A stretch of 64,000 nucleotides of DNA from positions 2,739,001-2,803,000 of the forward strand of contig NZ_CP029617.1 in assembly GCF_003945545.1 (NCBI RefSeq), written 5' to 3'. The first letter of the stretch is position 1; every line of letters starts with the position of its first letter. The DNA comes from Streptomyces sp. WAC 01529. GTDB taxonomy: Bacteria > Actinomycetota > Actinomycetes > Streptomycetales > Streptomycetaceae. Position numbers and translations under genes: made by a program. The notes beneath the pieces are model-generated. The model worked only from the letters and a program-made list of their open reading frames with translations, was not told where the DNA came from and did no database searches. Below, one piece after another: positions 10,721 to 19,418 of this stretch.

Positions 10721-11596
10721 ATGAGCGGGCTTGAGATGCGGGAGCTGGAATGCTTCCTCGCGCTCGCCGAGGAGCTGCACTTCGGACGGGCGGGCGAACG
10801 GCTGTACGTCTCACAGAGCCGCGTCAGCCAGCTGCTCGCCGCCCTGGAGCGCAGGATCGGCGCCCGCCTCGTCGAGCGTACGAGCCGCAGGGTCAAGCTG
10901 ACCCCGCTCGGCGCACGCTTCCTGGCCGAACTGCGCCCCGCGTACGAGGGTTTGGCGTCGACCGTCGAGCGGGCGAGGGCGGCGGCGCGGGGCGTGGAGG
11001 GCACGCTGCGGATCGGCTTCCAGGGGACCGCGGACGCCCGCCTGATGGGGGCGATCGCGGCCTTCCAGACCCGGCACCCCGCCTGTGTGACGGAGATCGT
11101 GGAGATCCCCTTCGCCGACCCGTTCGGGGCGGTGCGCGGCGGTGACGTGGACGCGGCGATCGTGCTGCTGCCGGTCGCCGAGCCGGACCTGGTGCTCGGC
11201 CCGGTCTTCTCCAGCGAGCGGCAGACCGTCGCCGTCTCGGTGCGGCACGCCTTCGCGGGGCGGGCCTCGCTCACAGCGGCGGACCTTGAGGGGACCCCGC
11301 TGATCTCGGCGACCGCCCCGGCGCCCGCGTACTGGCGCACGGCTCACGCCCCCTCCGACACCCCCGCTCCCTCGGTCCGCACGCTCCAGGAAGGGCTGAC
11401 GCTGGTGGCGGCGGACCGGGGCGCGATGCTGCTGTGCCGCCCGACGGCGGAGTACCACGGCCGCAAGGACGTCGTCTTCGTGCCGGTCGAGGGGCTGCCG
11501 GACTCGGTGCTCGGGATGGTGTGGCACCGGGACGGGGAGACCGCGCGGGTACGGGAGTTCGCGCGGGCGCTGGCCGACGGGTCCGCCGAGGCCTGA
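10721..11596 (+). CDS. LysR-family transcriptional regulator
   Basis: This 291-residue protein has the LysR layout. The N-terminal winged helix-turn-helix is at about residues 6-65 (ECFLALAEELHFGRAGERLYV, then SQSRVSQLLAALERRIG). The effector-binding domain starts near residue 95 (LRIGFQGTADARL). It sits divergent from the MFS exporter and probably controls it. The ATG at 10721 follows GGGAGGGG. A second ATG at 10736 would remove only five residues. Its stop codon directly abuts that of the convergent DUF1203 gene. Confidence 0.9.
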   Translation: MSGLEMRELECFLALAEELHFGRAGERLYVSQSRVSQLLAALERRIGARLVERTSRRVKLTPLGARFLAELRPAYEGLASTVERARAAARGVEGTLRIGFQGTADARLMGAIAAFQTRHPACVTEIVEIPFADPFGAVRGGDVDAAIVLLPVAEPDLVLGPVFSSERQTVAVSVRHAFAGRASLTAADLEGTPLISATAPAPAYWRTAHAPSDTPAPSVRTLQEGLTLVAADRGAMLLCRPTAEYHGRKDVVFVPVEGLPDSVLGMVWHRDGETARVREFARALADGSAEA

Positions 11597-12127
11597 TCAG
11601 GCGTCGGCGTCGGCGTCCCTGCGCACCTCGAAGTGGAAGCAGCCGTACTCGACGGCGCGGACGTGCACGAGGGCGACCTCCGGGTCGGCGAAGGCCTCCT
11701 CGAACGCGGCGTCGAACCCCCGCGTCTCGTCCTCCGGTATCTCAAGCAGCCGCCCGCCGATGATCCGTCCCTGGGCGTTGTAGCGCCGGATCGTCCGCAG
11801 GGCCCCGGCCCGGGAGTAGGGGTAGCCGTCGCGCTCCGGGGCGGGGCCCTCGCAGGGGTCGGCGTGGATGAAGACGGGCCCCAGCTCGTCGTAGGCCCCC
11901 GGCTCGGCCCCGCTCTCGGCGGCCCAGCGCCGCAGGGGCGCGTACGACACGAGGGCGACACGCTCCCCGGGCGCGACGGCCCGCAGACAGCACCGCAACG
12001 GGTCACCGCCCTCGGGATCAACGTACGGAACGCAGCCCCGCCCCGCGTCATCCACCTCGCGAAGCTGGGCGAGGGCATCGGGGGTGATGGGGCGGGGGGT
12101 GTAGGTGGTGGTGGCGATGGAGGTCAT
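11597..12127 (-). CDS. DUF1203 family protein
   Basis: This is a 176-residue soluble protein with the DUF1203 signature. RCCLRAVAPGE is followed by LVSYAPL, then GPVFIHADPCEG, and a C-terminal VRAVEYGCFHFEV strand. The conserved Cys and His residues (R-C-C-L, H-A-x-P-C) could form a catalytic or metal site, but no function is established for the family. It is convergent with the LysR gene with no bases between the stop codons. It ends upstream in a 300-bp repeat region. Confidence 0.85.
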   Translation of the reverse strand: MTSIATTTYTPRPITPDALAQLREVDDAGRGCVPYVDPEGGDPLRCCLRAVAPGERVALVSYAPLRRWAAESGAEPGAYDELGPVFIHADPCEGPAPERDGYPYSRAGALRTIRRYNAQGRIIGGRLLEIPEDETRGFDAAFEEAFADPEVALVHVRAVEYGCFHFEVRRDADADA

Positions 12128-12219
12128 GGGTCGAGCGTGGCGCGGGGGCGGGGGTGGCGCTGGCGGTTTCGCGACGTCGCGTTGGGACGGGGAGGTATCA
12201 AGCCCCGCCCGGCAAATAT

Positions 12220-12405
12220 CAGCCCGTCCGGCGCTTGAGGACGAACTCGGCGAAGCCGGTAATCGACCGAGCCTCGGGGACTATCCAGCCCGTCCGGCGC
12301 TTGAGGACGAACTCGGCGAAGCCGGTGATCAACCGAGCCTCGGGGACTATCCAGCCCGTCCGGCGCTTGAGGACGAACTCGGCGAAGCCGGTGATCGACC
12401 GAGCC
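12220..12405. repeat. Three tandem copies of a 66-bp intergenic element
   Basis: Units begin at 12220, 12286 and 12352 with CAGCCCGTCCGGCGCTTGAG and carry GGACGAACTCGGCGAAGCC. They are nearly identical, differing at single positions (taatc/tgatc, cgacc/aacc), and the last is cut short. The gap 12128-12433 contains nothing else I can recognise. Because 66 is a multiple of three, open frames run through the array on both strands; I do not regard them as genes. Confidence 0.9.
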
Positions 12406-12433
12406 CCCGCCCAGGGTGAGATGCCAGCCCCGC

Positions 12434-13684
12434 TCAAGGCCAGAGGCCAGACTCCGCTCCGGTCCGACGGTAGGCCGCCCCCAGCAGAGCCCGCTCCTCC
12501 CCCGTCAGAACATCCTCCACCCGCTCGAACCCCTCCGGCGCCCGCTCCGCGACCGCCTGGAGGACCCGGTCGGCCGGCATGTCCCGGTTGGCGAGGACGA
12601 TCGCGTTGGCCGGCTCCCGGCGCGCCTCCTCGTAGGCCCGCAGCCCCGCCTCCCGGTCCGGCGAGGCGTACGCGAGGCACCGGGCGAGGACACACGCGTC
12701 GAGGATCGCCTGGGAGCCGCCGTTGGAGCCCACCGGATACATGGGGTGCGCCGCGTCGCCGAGCAGGGTCACCGGGCCGCGGCCCCACCACGCCAGCGGA
12801 TCCCTGTCCACCATCGGGTACTCCAGGATGTGCCGCGTGGCGGCGAACAGCGCGGGCACGTCGAGGTCGCCGATGCGCCACCCCGCGTAGTACGGCAGGA
12901 CGTCGGAGAGCCGCCCGGAGCGGTTCCAGTCGGCGGGCCCCGCCATCGCGTGCTGGTGCACCCGCGGGAACCGCACCTCCGCCACCCAGTTGAGCACCGC
13001 CCTGCCCCGCTCCTGGGCCGGCCGCGAGATCGGGTAGACGACGAGCTTGGCGGCGGCGTTGCTGCCCGCGATCGCGACCGTCCGCCCGCCGAGCACGGGG
13101 TGCCACTCGACGACGCCGCGCCACATCCGGATGCCGTTCCACAGCGGCGGCCCCTCGCCGGGGTGGAGCATGGCCCGTACCGCCGAGTGCAGCCCGTCCG
13201 CGCCGACCAGGGCCCGGGCCAGTACCGCGTACTCCCTGCCGCGCGCCATGTCCCGCAGGATCACCCGCAGCGCGGTGCCCTCGCGCTCGGCGAGGCGGAC
13301 GAAGGCGGTGCCGGTGCGCACGGCGTGGTCGCCGATCCGGTCGCGCACCGCGTCGAGGAGGAGCAGCTGGAGGGCGCCGCGGTGGAGGGAGTACTGCGGC
13401 CAGTGGTGGCCGACGGCGAGGCCGCGCGGCTCGCCCCAGATGCGATTGCCGTGCCGGTCGAAGTGGACGATGGAGTCCGGCGCCACCGCGGTCGCGGCCA
13501 GCGCGCCGCCGAGCCCCAGTGCGGTCAACTCCCGTACGGCGTGCGGGAGCAGGTTGATGCCGACGCCGGAAGGGCGCAGCTCGTCGACGGCGTCCACCAC
13601 GCGTACGTCGATGCCCGCGGCGTGCAGGCCGAGCGCGGCGGTGAGCCCTCCGATGCCGGCGCCCGCCACCAGTACGTCGGTCAT
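12434..13684 (-). CDS. FAD-dependent monooxygenase (PHBH / salicylate-hydroxylase-like)
   Basis: This 416-residue class A flavoprotein has the three FAD/NADPH fingerprints. GAGIGGL at residues 8-14 is the Rossmann dinucleotide fold. LVGADGLHSAVR is the DG motif. LLGDAAHPMYPVGSNGG is the GD motif. Such enzymes hydroxylate aromatic or related substrates with NAD(P)H and O2. The PVGSNGGSQAILDA stretch is typical of the salicylate hydroxylase-like branch. No signal peptide is present. It is a single gene read away from pepN, and no adjacent regulator or pathway gene identifies its substrate. Confidence 0.88.
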   Translation of the reverse strand: MTDVLVAGAGIGGLTAALGLHAAGIDVRVVDAVDELRPSGVGINLLPHAVRELTALGLGGALAATAVAPDSIVHFDRHGNRIWGEPRGLAVGHHWPQYSLHRGALQLLLLDAVRDRIGDHAVRTGTAFVRLAEREGTALRVILRDMARGREYAVLARALVGADGLHSAVRAMLHPGEGPPLWNGIRMWRGVVEWHPVLGGRTVAIAGSNAAAKLVVYPISRPAQERGRAVLNWVAEVRFPRVHQHAMAGPADWNRSGRLSDVLPYYAGWRIGDLDVPALFAATRHILEYPMVDRDPLAWWGRGPVTLLGDAAHPMYPVGSNGGSQAILDACVLARCLAYASPDREAGLRAYEEARREPANAIVLANRDMPADRVLQAVAERAPEGFERVEDVLTGEERALLGAAYRRTGAESGLWP

Positions 13685-14008
13685 GGCCGCCGCGCGGCCG
13701 GGCCGGCGCGGCCCGGCCCCTCGATCCCCAGCATCTCCCACGTCCCCCTGTGGTCCCGGCGGCCCCGGCGTTGTCGGTCGGTCGCCCGGTGGCCGCGCGC
13801 CCGGCGGGTGACCGCAGGCCGTGGTCGGCGGCCTGCCCGGCCGGGGCGGTGGCGCGGAGCGTAGCGGCACGGCAGCGGGAGAACAATGGCCCGGGCGGGC
13901 GGGCGAACCCGCATGGAAGGATGGCCGGAAACACCGCAAGTCACGCCCCGAAGAACCACGGGGAAACACCACACATGACCCACTCGTCGTACCCGAGGAG
14001 ATGACCGC
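13685..14008. other. Intergenic gap between the monooxygenase and pepN
   Basis: This 324-bp gap between divergent genes holds no gene or repeat that I recognise. Both promoters must lie here, but I see no convincing -35/-10 pair. The pepN ribosome-binding site CGAGGAG is at its right end. Confidence 0.6.
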
Positions 14009-16576
14009 GTGCCCGGCACCAATCTGACCCGCGAAGAGGCGCAGCAGCGGGCGAAGCTGCTCACCGTTGACTCGTACGAGATCGATCTCGATCTCTCCGG
14101 AGCGCAGGAGGGCGGCACCTTCCGGTCCGTGACCACGGTGCGCTTCGACTCCGCGGAGGCGGGCGCGGAGACCTTCATCGACCTGGTGGCCCCCGCGGTC
14201 CACGAGGTCGTCCTGAACGGCCACTCGCTGGACGTGGCCGCGGTCTTCCGCGACTCGCGCATCAGGCTGAAGCACCTGGAGGCGGGCCCCAACGAGCTGA
14301 AGGTCGTCGCCGACTGCGACTACACCAACACCGGCGAGGGCCTGCACCGCTTCGTCGACCCGGTCGACCAGCAGGCGTACCTCTACACGCAGTTCGAGGT
14401 GCCCGACGCGCGCCGCGTCTTCGCGAGCTTCGAGCAGCCGGACCTCAAGGCGACGTTCCAGTTCACGGTGAAGGCGCCGAGCGGCTGGACGGTCATCTCC
14501 AACTCGCCGACGCCCGAGCCCAAGGACGACGTCTGGTTCTTCGAGCCGACGCCGCGCATCTCCTCGTACATCACCGCCCTGATCGTCGGCCCGTACCACT
14601 CGGTGCACTCCTCGTATGAGGGCCCGGACGGCCAGTCGGTGCCGCTCGGCATCTACTGCCGGCCCTCGCTCGCCGAGTTCCTCGACTCGGACGCGATCTT
14701 CGAGGTGACGCGGCAGGGGTTCGACTGGTTTCAGGAGAAGTTCGACTACGCGTACCCGTTCGCGAAGTACGACCAGCTCTTCGTGCCGGAGTTCAACGCG
14801 GGCGCGATGGAGAACGCGGGCGCGGTGACCATCCGCGACCAGTACGTGTTCCGTTCGAAGGTGACGGACGCGGCGTACGAGACGCGCGCGGAGACCATCC
14901 TCCACGAGCTGGCCCACATGTGGTTCGGCGACCTGGTGACGATGGAGTGGTGGAACGACCTCTGGCTGAACGAGTCGTTCGCGACGTACACGTCGATCGC
15001 CTGCCAGGCGTACGCGGAGGGCTCGCGCTGGCCGCACTCGTGGACGACGTTCGCCAACTCCATGAAGACGTGGGCGTACCGCCAGGACCAGCTGCCGTCG
15101 ACGCACCCGATCATGGCGGACATCCGCGACCTGGACGACGTGCTGGTCAACTTCGACGGCATCACGTACGCCAAGGGCGCCTCGGTGCTCAAGCAGCTGG
15201 TGGCGTATGTCGGGATGGACGAGTTCTTCCGGGGCGTGCAGGCGTACTTCAAGGCGCACGCGTTCGGCAACACGCGCCTTTCGGACCTGCTCGGCGCGCT
15301 TGAGGAGACCAGCGGGCGCGATCTGAAGACGTGGTCGAAGAAGTGGCTGGAGACGGCGGGCATCAACGTGCTGCGCCCGGTCGTGGACGTCGACACGCGG
15401 GGCGTCATCACGTCGTTCGCGGTCAAGCAGGAGGCCCCGGCGCTGCCGGCCGGCGCGAAGGGCGAGCCGACCCTGCGTCCGCACCGGATCGCGATCGGCC
15501 TCTACGACCTGGACGAGGCGTCGGGCAAGCTGGTGCGCACCGAGCGCGTGGAGCTGGACGTCGACGGTGAGCTGACGGCGGTGGACGCGCTGGTGGGCAA
15601 GGCCCGCCCGGCCGTGATCCTGCTGAACGACGACGACCTGTCGTACGCGAAGGTCCGCCTGGACGCCGAGTCGCTGGCGTTCGTCACGGACCACATCGGC
15701 GACTTCGAGGCGTCGCTGCCGCGCGCCCTGTGCTGGGCCTCCGCCTGGGACATGACGCGCGACGCGGAGCTGCCGACCCGGGACTACCTCTCCCTGGTCC
15801 TCTCCGGCATCGGCAAGGAGTCCGACATCGGCGTCGTGCAGTCGCTGCACCGCCAGGTGAAGCTGGCGCTCGACCTGTACGCGGCCCCGGCCCGCCGCGA
15901 GGAGGCGCTGGCCCGCTGGACGGAGGCGGCCCTGTCCCACCTCCGCTCGGCCGAGCCGGGCAGCGACCACCAGCTGGCGTGGGCGCGCGCGTTCGCGGCG
16001 ACGGCCCGCACGGAGGCGGAACTCTCGCTCCTGGAGCGGTTGCTCGACGGCACGGAGTCGATCGAGGGCCTGGCCGTCGACACGGAACTGCGCTGGGCGT
16101 TCGTGGGCCGCCTCGCGGCGACGGGCCGTCTCGACGAGGCGGGCATCGCGGCGGAGCTGGAGCGGGACAAGACGGCGGCGGGCGAGCGGCACGCGGCGTC
16201 GGCGCGGGCGGCGCGGCCGACCGCGGAGGCGAAGGCGGCGGCGTGGGCCTCGGTCGTCGAGGCCGACACGCTCCCCAACGCGATCCAGGAGGCGGTGATC
16301 GGCGGCTTCGTCCAGACCGACCAGCGTGAACTCCTCGCCCCCTACACGGAGAAGTTCTTCGCGGCGGTCAAGGGGGCGTGGGACTCCCGCTCCCACGAGA
16401 TGGCCCAGCAGATCGCCATCGGCCTCTACCCGAGCCTCCAGGTCTCGCAGGCCACGCTGGACGCCACGGACGCGTGGCTCGCCTCGGCGAACCCGTCGGC
16501 GGCACTGCGCCGCCTGATCACGGAGTCGCGGGCGGGGGTGGAGAGGGCGCTTCGGGCTCGGGCTTCCGACGCGTAG
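14009..16576 (+). CDS. pepN: Aminopeptidase N (M1 zinc metallopeptidase)
   Basis: This 855-residue cytoplasmic enzyme removes N-terminal residues from peptides. It has the M1 exopeptidase signature GAMEN, the zinc site H299-E-L-A-H303, and the third ligand E322 in NESFA, at the canonical 18-residue spacing. The C-terminal ~330 residues form the helical ERAP1-like domain. Length fits actinobacterial PepN. The start is a GTG at 14009 with CGAGGAG at the right distance. An overlapping ATG at 14001 is out of frame. It is monocistronic, with its 3' end facing a repeat-rich gap. Confidence 0.95.
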   Translation: MPGTNLTREEAQQRAKLLTVDSYEIDLDLSGAQEGGTFRSVTTVRFDSAEAGAETFIDLVAPAVHEVVLNGHSLDVAAVFRDSRIRLKHLEAGPNELKVVADCDYTNTGEGLHRFVDPVDQQAYLYTQFEVPDARRVFASFEQPDLKATFQFTVKAPSGWTVISNSPTPEPKDDVWFFEPTPRISSYITALIVGPYHSVHSSYEGPDGQSVPLGIYCRPSLAEFLDSDAIFEVTRQGFDWFQEKFDYAYPFAKYDQLFVPEFNAGAMENAGAVTIRDQYVFRSKVTDAAYETRAETILHELAHMWFGDLVTMEWWNDLWLNESFATYTSIACQAYAEGSRWPHSWTTFANSMKTWAYRQDQLPSTHPIMADIRDLDDVLVNFDGITYAKGASVLKQLVAYVGMDEFFRGVQAYFKAHAFGNTRLSDLLGALEETSGRDLKTWSKKWLETAGINVLRPVVDVDTRGVITSFAVKQEAPALPAGAKGEPTLRPHRIAIGLYDLDEASGKLVRTERVELDVDGELTAVDALVGKARPAVILLNDDDLSYAKVRLDAESLAFVTDHIGDFEASLPRALCWASAWDMTRDAELPTRDYLSLVLSGIGKESDIGVVQSLHRQVKLALDLYAAPARREEALARWTEAALSHLRSAEPGSDHQLAWARAFAATARTEAELSLLERLLDGTESIEGLAVDTELRWAFVGRLAATGRLDEAGIAAELERDKTAAGERHAASARAARPTAEAKAAAWASVVEADTLPNAIQEAVIGGFVQTDQRELLAPYTEKFFAAVKGAWDSRSHEMAQQIAIGLYPSLQVSQATLDATDAWLASANPSAALRRLITESRAGVERALRARASDA

Positions 16577-16599
16577 CCCTCGGGCCGGGCGGGGGAACG

Positions 16600-16790
16600 G
16601 TCATCTGGCCCTCTGCCGGGCGGGGCGGGCCTTGCCTTGCCTGGCGGGGGGCCGGGGGGGGTGGGCCCGTGCCGCGGGGCGGGCCTTGCCTTTGGCGGGG
16701 GGGGCCGTCTGCCCGGCGGGGCGGGCCGTGCTTTTGGCGGGGGCCCGCCTGCCCGGCGGGGCGGGGCCTGGTCGGCTGAGGTCTGCCCCG
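16600..16790. repeat. G-rich degenerate tandem repeat
   Basis: About four imperfect units share GGCGGGGCGGGCC followed by TTGCC or TGCTT and TTTGGCGGGGG. The plus strand carries many runs of three or more G, so G-quadruplex formation is possible. It begins about 25 bases after the pepN stop. Confidence 0.7.
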
Positions 16791-16834
16791 GCTGGTCCGA
16801 GCCCGCCCCGGCTGCGGGCTCTCGCCGTTGTCGC

Positions 16835-16907
16835 CTGCGGGTGGTCCCTGCCCTGTCCCGCCGCTTCGCGGCGGATGCCCCCCACCCACCCACCCGTTCA
16901 CCCCGCG
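16835..16907. repeat. Inverted copy of the 94-bp array unit
   Basis: This segment contains GCCGCTTCGCGGCGGATGCC and CCCACCCACCCACCCGTTC. It is the reverse complement of the unit repeated at 16969-17392, so the two could pair into a long stem. An almost identical segment lies inside malQ at 23837-23885. Confidence 0.8.
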
Positions 16908-16968
16908 CCTCCCAACAACCGGCCAATACGCGCGGAGCGCGGGCGAGGCACGGGCGGGGCGCGACGCA

Positions 16969-17392
16969 GACGACCACACAGCCACCCAAAAGCGCCGAGC
17001 AACGGGCGGGTGGGTGGGAGACATCCGCGCGCAGCGCGGCACGGGGCAGGGACGACCCGCAGAGGACGACACGACCCCCCAGAAGCGCCGGGCAAACGGG
17101 CGGGTGGGTGGGAGGCATCCGCGCGCAGCGCGGGACAGGACGCGGACGACCCGCAGACGACCACACAGCCACCCAGAAGCACCGGGCAAACGGGTGGGTG
17201 GGTGGGAGGCATCCGCGCGCAGGGCGGGACAGGACGCGGACGACCCGCAGACGACCACACGACCACCCAAAAGCACCGGGCAAACGGGCGGGTGGGTGGG
17301 CGGCATCCGCGCGCAGCGCGGGACAGGGCAGGGACCACCCGCAGACGACCACACAGCCACCCGAAAGCGCTGAGCAACGGGCGAGTGGAGGG
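16969..17392. repeat. 94-bp tandem repeat array, about 4.5 units
   Basis: Units start at 16969, 17062, 17156, 17250 and 17344 with GA(C/G)GACGACAC-like sequence. Each carries ACGGGCGGGTGGGTGGG, then CATCCGCGCGCAGCGCGG, then CGACCCGCAG. The first full unit is 93 bp and the next three are 94 bp; the last is partial. A 93-94-bp period cannot keep a reading frame, so the open frames across it are not genes. It fills the gap between the convergent pepN and lysR genes. Confidence 0.92.
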
Positions 17393-17410
17393 CCCGGCCC
17401 CGGACCCCCG

Positions 17411-18319
17411 CTAGGCCCCGCCAGGAATCGCGTCGCGGAGCGCCACGAGGACGCGGGAGACCGCTGCCCCGTCCGCGGCGCCCCGCCTGACCGCCGCCAC
17501 CACGTGGCGACGAGGGCGGTCCGCCGCGAGTTCTCGCATGACCACGCCGTCACGGCGTACCGCCGCCATCCGGGGAACGAGCGCCACCCCCATCCCCGCC
17601 CCCACCATCGCGAGGATCGCCGTCCAGCCGGACGCCGAGTGCGCCTGTTCCGGGGTGAATCCGGCACCCTCGCACGCCGCCCGCGTGATCTCCGACCAGG
17701 GTCCGCTGCCGCCGAAGATCCACGGCTCCCCCGCCAGGTCGGCGAGGCGCAGTCCCTCGGCCGCCGCCAGGGGGTGGTCGACGGGCAGCGCCACGTCCAG
17801 GGGGTCGGCGACGAGTGACTCCCGGGTGAAGCGGGTGTCCGCGTCGGGTGAGGCGGGCGCCTGGACCGCAAGGGAGAGGGCGACGTCCACCTCCCCGGCG
17901 GCGAGGAGTTCGTACGCCTCCGCCGCCTCGGCCTCCCGAACCCGCACCAAGATCCCCGGCGCCGCCTCCCGCAGCGCAAGCACCGCGGGTACGACGAGCG
18001 CGGGCACGGCCGTGGAGAACGCCCCGACCCGCACCTCCCCCGCCTCGCCCTGCGCATACGCCGCCAACTCCGCGTCCGCCCGCTCCAGTTGGGCGAAGAC
18101 CGCCTCGGCGTGCCGCAGCACGAGGTGGGCCGCGTCGGTCAGCCTGACCCGGCGCCCGTGGGCCTCCAGGAGCGGTACGCCCAGCTGCTTGGCGAGGTTG
18201 GACAGCTGCTGCGACACCGCCGACGGGGTCATCCGCAGCGCCTGCGCCGTCGCCGTGACGGTCCCCCGCTCACTCAACGTACGCAGGATCGTCAGCTTCT
18301 TGATGTCCCACTCGCTCAT
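17411..18319 (-). CDS. LysR-family transcriptional regulator
   Basis: This 302-residue protein begins MSEWDIKKLTILRTLSERG, with the helix-turn-helix TATAQALRMTPSAVSQQLSN at about residues 20-40 and an effector domain from about residue 90 (VRVGAFSTAVPALV). It lies 29 bp downstream of an EamA transporter gene on the same strand. The two probably form an operon, with the regulator controlling its own transporter. The effector is not predictable. Confidence 0.9.
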   Translation of the reverse strand: MSEWDIKKLTILRTLSERGTVTATAQALRMTPSAVSQQLSNLAKQLGVPLLEAHGRRVRLTDAAHLVLRHAEAVFAQLERADAELAAYAQGEAGEVRVGAFSTAVPALVVPAVLALREAAPGILVRVREAEAAEAYELLAAGEVDVALSLAVQAPASPDADTRFTRESLVADPLDVALPVDHPLAAAEGLRLADLAGEPWIFGGSGPWSEITRAACEGAGFTPEQAHSASGWTAILAMVGAGMGVALVPRMAAVRRDGVVMRELAADRPRRHVVAAVRRGAADGAAVSRVLVALRDAIPGGA

Positions 18320-18348
18320 GGAGCCAACGTACCGACCGGTCCGCACCC

Positions 18349-19278
18349 CTACCTCGCGCGGCCCGCGCCGCCCAGCACGACCCCGCCGAGGATCAGGCCC
18401 ATGCACAGCACCTGGAGCCACCCCATCGCCTCGCCGAGCAGCGCGAAGGAGAGCAGGGCCACGCAGACCGGCTGGAGGTAGTAGACGATCCCGGCGCGGG
18501 CGGCGCCGATGATCGAGACGGCCTTGTTCCAGGCGAAGAAGGCGACCGCCGACGAGACCACGCCCACGTACAGGAGCGGGGAGACCGTGCCGGGTGTCGG
18601 CTCGAAGCCGCCCTGCACCGCGTAGCTGACCGCGAAGACCGGCAGCAGCATCAGCGCGCCGAGCACGAACGTCGAGAAGAGGAACGGCAGTCCGCCGATC
18701 TCCGCGGGCTTGCGCCTGAGGAGCGCGCTGTAGGAGCCGAAGGAGAGCGCGGCCGCGATCACCCACAGGTCGCCCACGGCGAAGTCCATGGCGAGGGAGC
18801 CCTTGCTGACGAGGAGCAGCACCCCGGCGCAGGCGACGAGCATGCCGGTCACGCGGCGCGCGCCGAGCCGGGCGCCGCCGGCCCGTTCGTAGAGGGCCAT
18901 GAGGACGGGCGAGGCGGCCATGATCATGCCCATGTTGCCCGCGGTGGTCGTCAGGCCGGCCTGGTTGACCAGGGTGTTGTAGACGGTGACGCCCAACAGG
19001 GCGGCGAGGAGCAGGAAGCGCGGGTGCGCGCGGAGCAGTCTCCGCTGCCGCCAGGTCTCACGGGCGGCGAACGGCGCCACCGCGGCGATCGCGATGACCC
19101 ACCGCCAGAAGGCGTGCTGGACGGGCGGCACGGTGTCGTGCAGGGCGCGGGAGGTGACGAAGCTGCCCGACCAGACGACCGTGGCGAGGACCGCGAGGGC
19201 GAGCCCGGCGCCGAGGGGGCGGGCTGCCGGGTGCGCGGCCGGTGCGGTACGGGCGGGGGTCCGGTCGAGGAGTGCCAC
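18349..19278 (-). CDS. EamA/DMT-family transporter
   Basis: This protein of about 309 residues has ten predicted membrane helices arranged as two EamA repeats. The first opens with LAVLATVVWSGSFVTSRAL; the second runs from DLWVIAAALSFGSYSALLRR to WNKAVSIIGAARAGIVYYLQP. Family members export amino acids or small metabolites. I chose the GTG at 19278 because hydrophobic homology begins shortly after it. The frame is open upstream to an ATG at 19398, but that stretch is Arg/Pro-rich and overlaps a small direct repeat. The gene leads an apparent operon with lysR. Confidence 0.85.
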   Translation of the reverse strand: MALLDRTPARTAPAAHPAARPLGAGLALAVLATVVWSGSFVTSRALHDTVPPVQHAFWRWVIAIAAVAPFAARETWRQRRLLRAHPRFLLLAALLGVTVYNTLVNQAGLTTTAGNMGMIMAASPVLMALYERAGGARLGARRVTGMLVACAGVLLLVSKGSLAMDFAVGDLWVIAAALSFGSYSALLRRKPAEIGGLPFLFSTFVLGALMLLPVFAVSYAVQGGFEPTPGTVSPLLYVGVVSSAVAFFAWNKAVSIIGAARAGIVYYLQPVCVALLSFALLGEAMGWLQVLCMGLILGGVVLGGAGRAR

Positions 19279-19299
19279 GGGGTATCCCTTTTCTCTCTC

Positions 19300-19340
19300 C
19301 CCCGGCTCCGCGGGGGGGGTCTCACCCCGGCTCCGCGGGG
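19300..19340. repeat. Two direct copies of a 16-bp GC motif upstream of eamA
   Basis: CCCCGGCTCCGCGGGG occurs at 19300-19315 and again at 19325-19340. Each copy can fold on itself (CCCCG/CGGGG). It lies in the leader region of the eamA-lysR transcript. Confidence 0.6.
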
Positions 19341-19418
19341 GATCGCTGTCCTGTCGTGTGCGGGACAACCGTCGCACCCCCTCACTCATCACGTCCATCG
19401 AATCTTTTCGGCTTTAAT

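Noticed and set aside
12105..12419. Small open frame through the 66-bp repeats
   Set aside because: It exists only because 66 is a multiple of three. No ribosome-binding site; the product is purely repetitive.
12434..16396. A 1320-codon leftward open frame joining the monooxygenase with sequence opposite pepN
   Set aside because: Only the part from 13684 leftward encodes a known enzyme. The rest is the antisense of pepN and codes for low-complexity Arg/Val-rich sequence.
16969..17392. Possible CRISPR array
   Set aside because: The whole 94-bp unit is conserved with no variable spacers, the units are too long, and no cas genes are near.
16632..17818. Long open frames across the 94-bp repeat array
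   Set aside because: A 93-94-bp period shifts frame with each unit, frames are open in many phases because stop codons are rare at this GC, and there is no ribosome-binding site or known domain.
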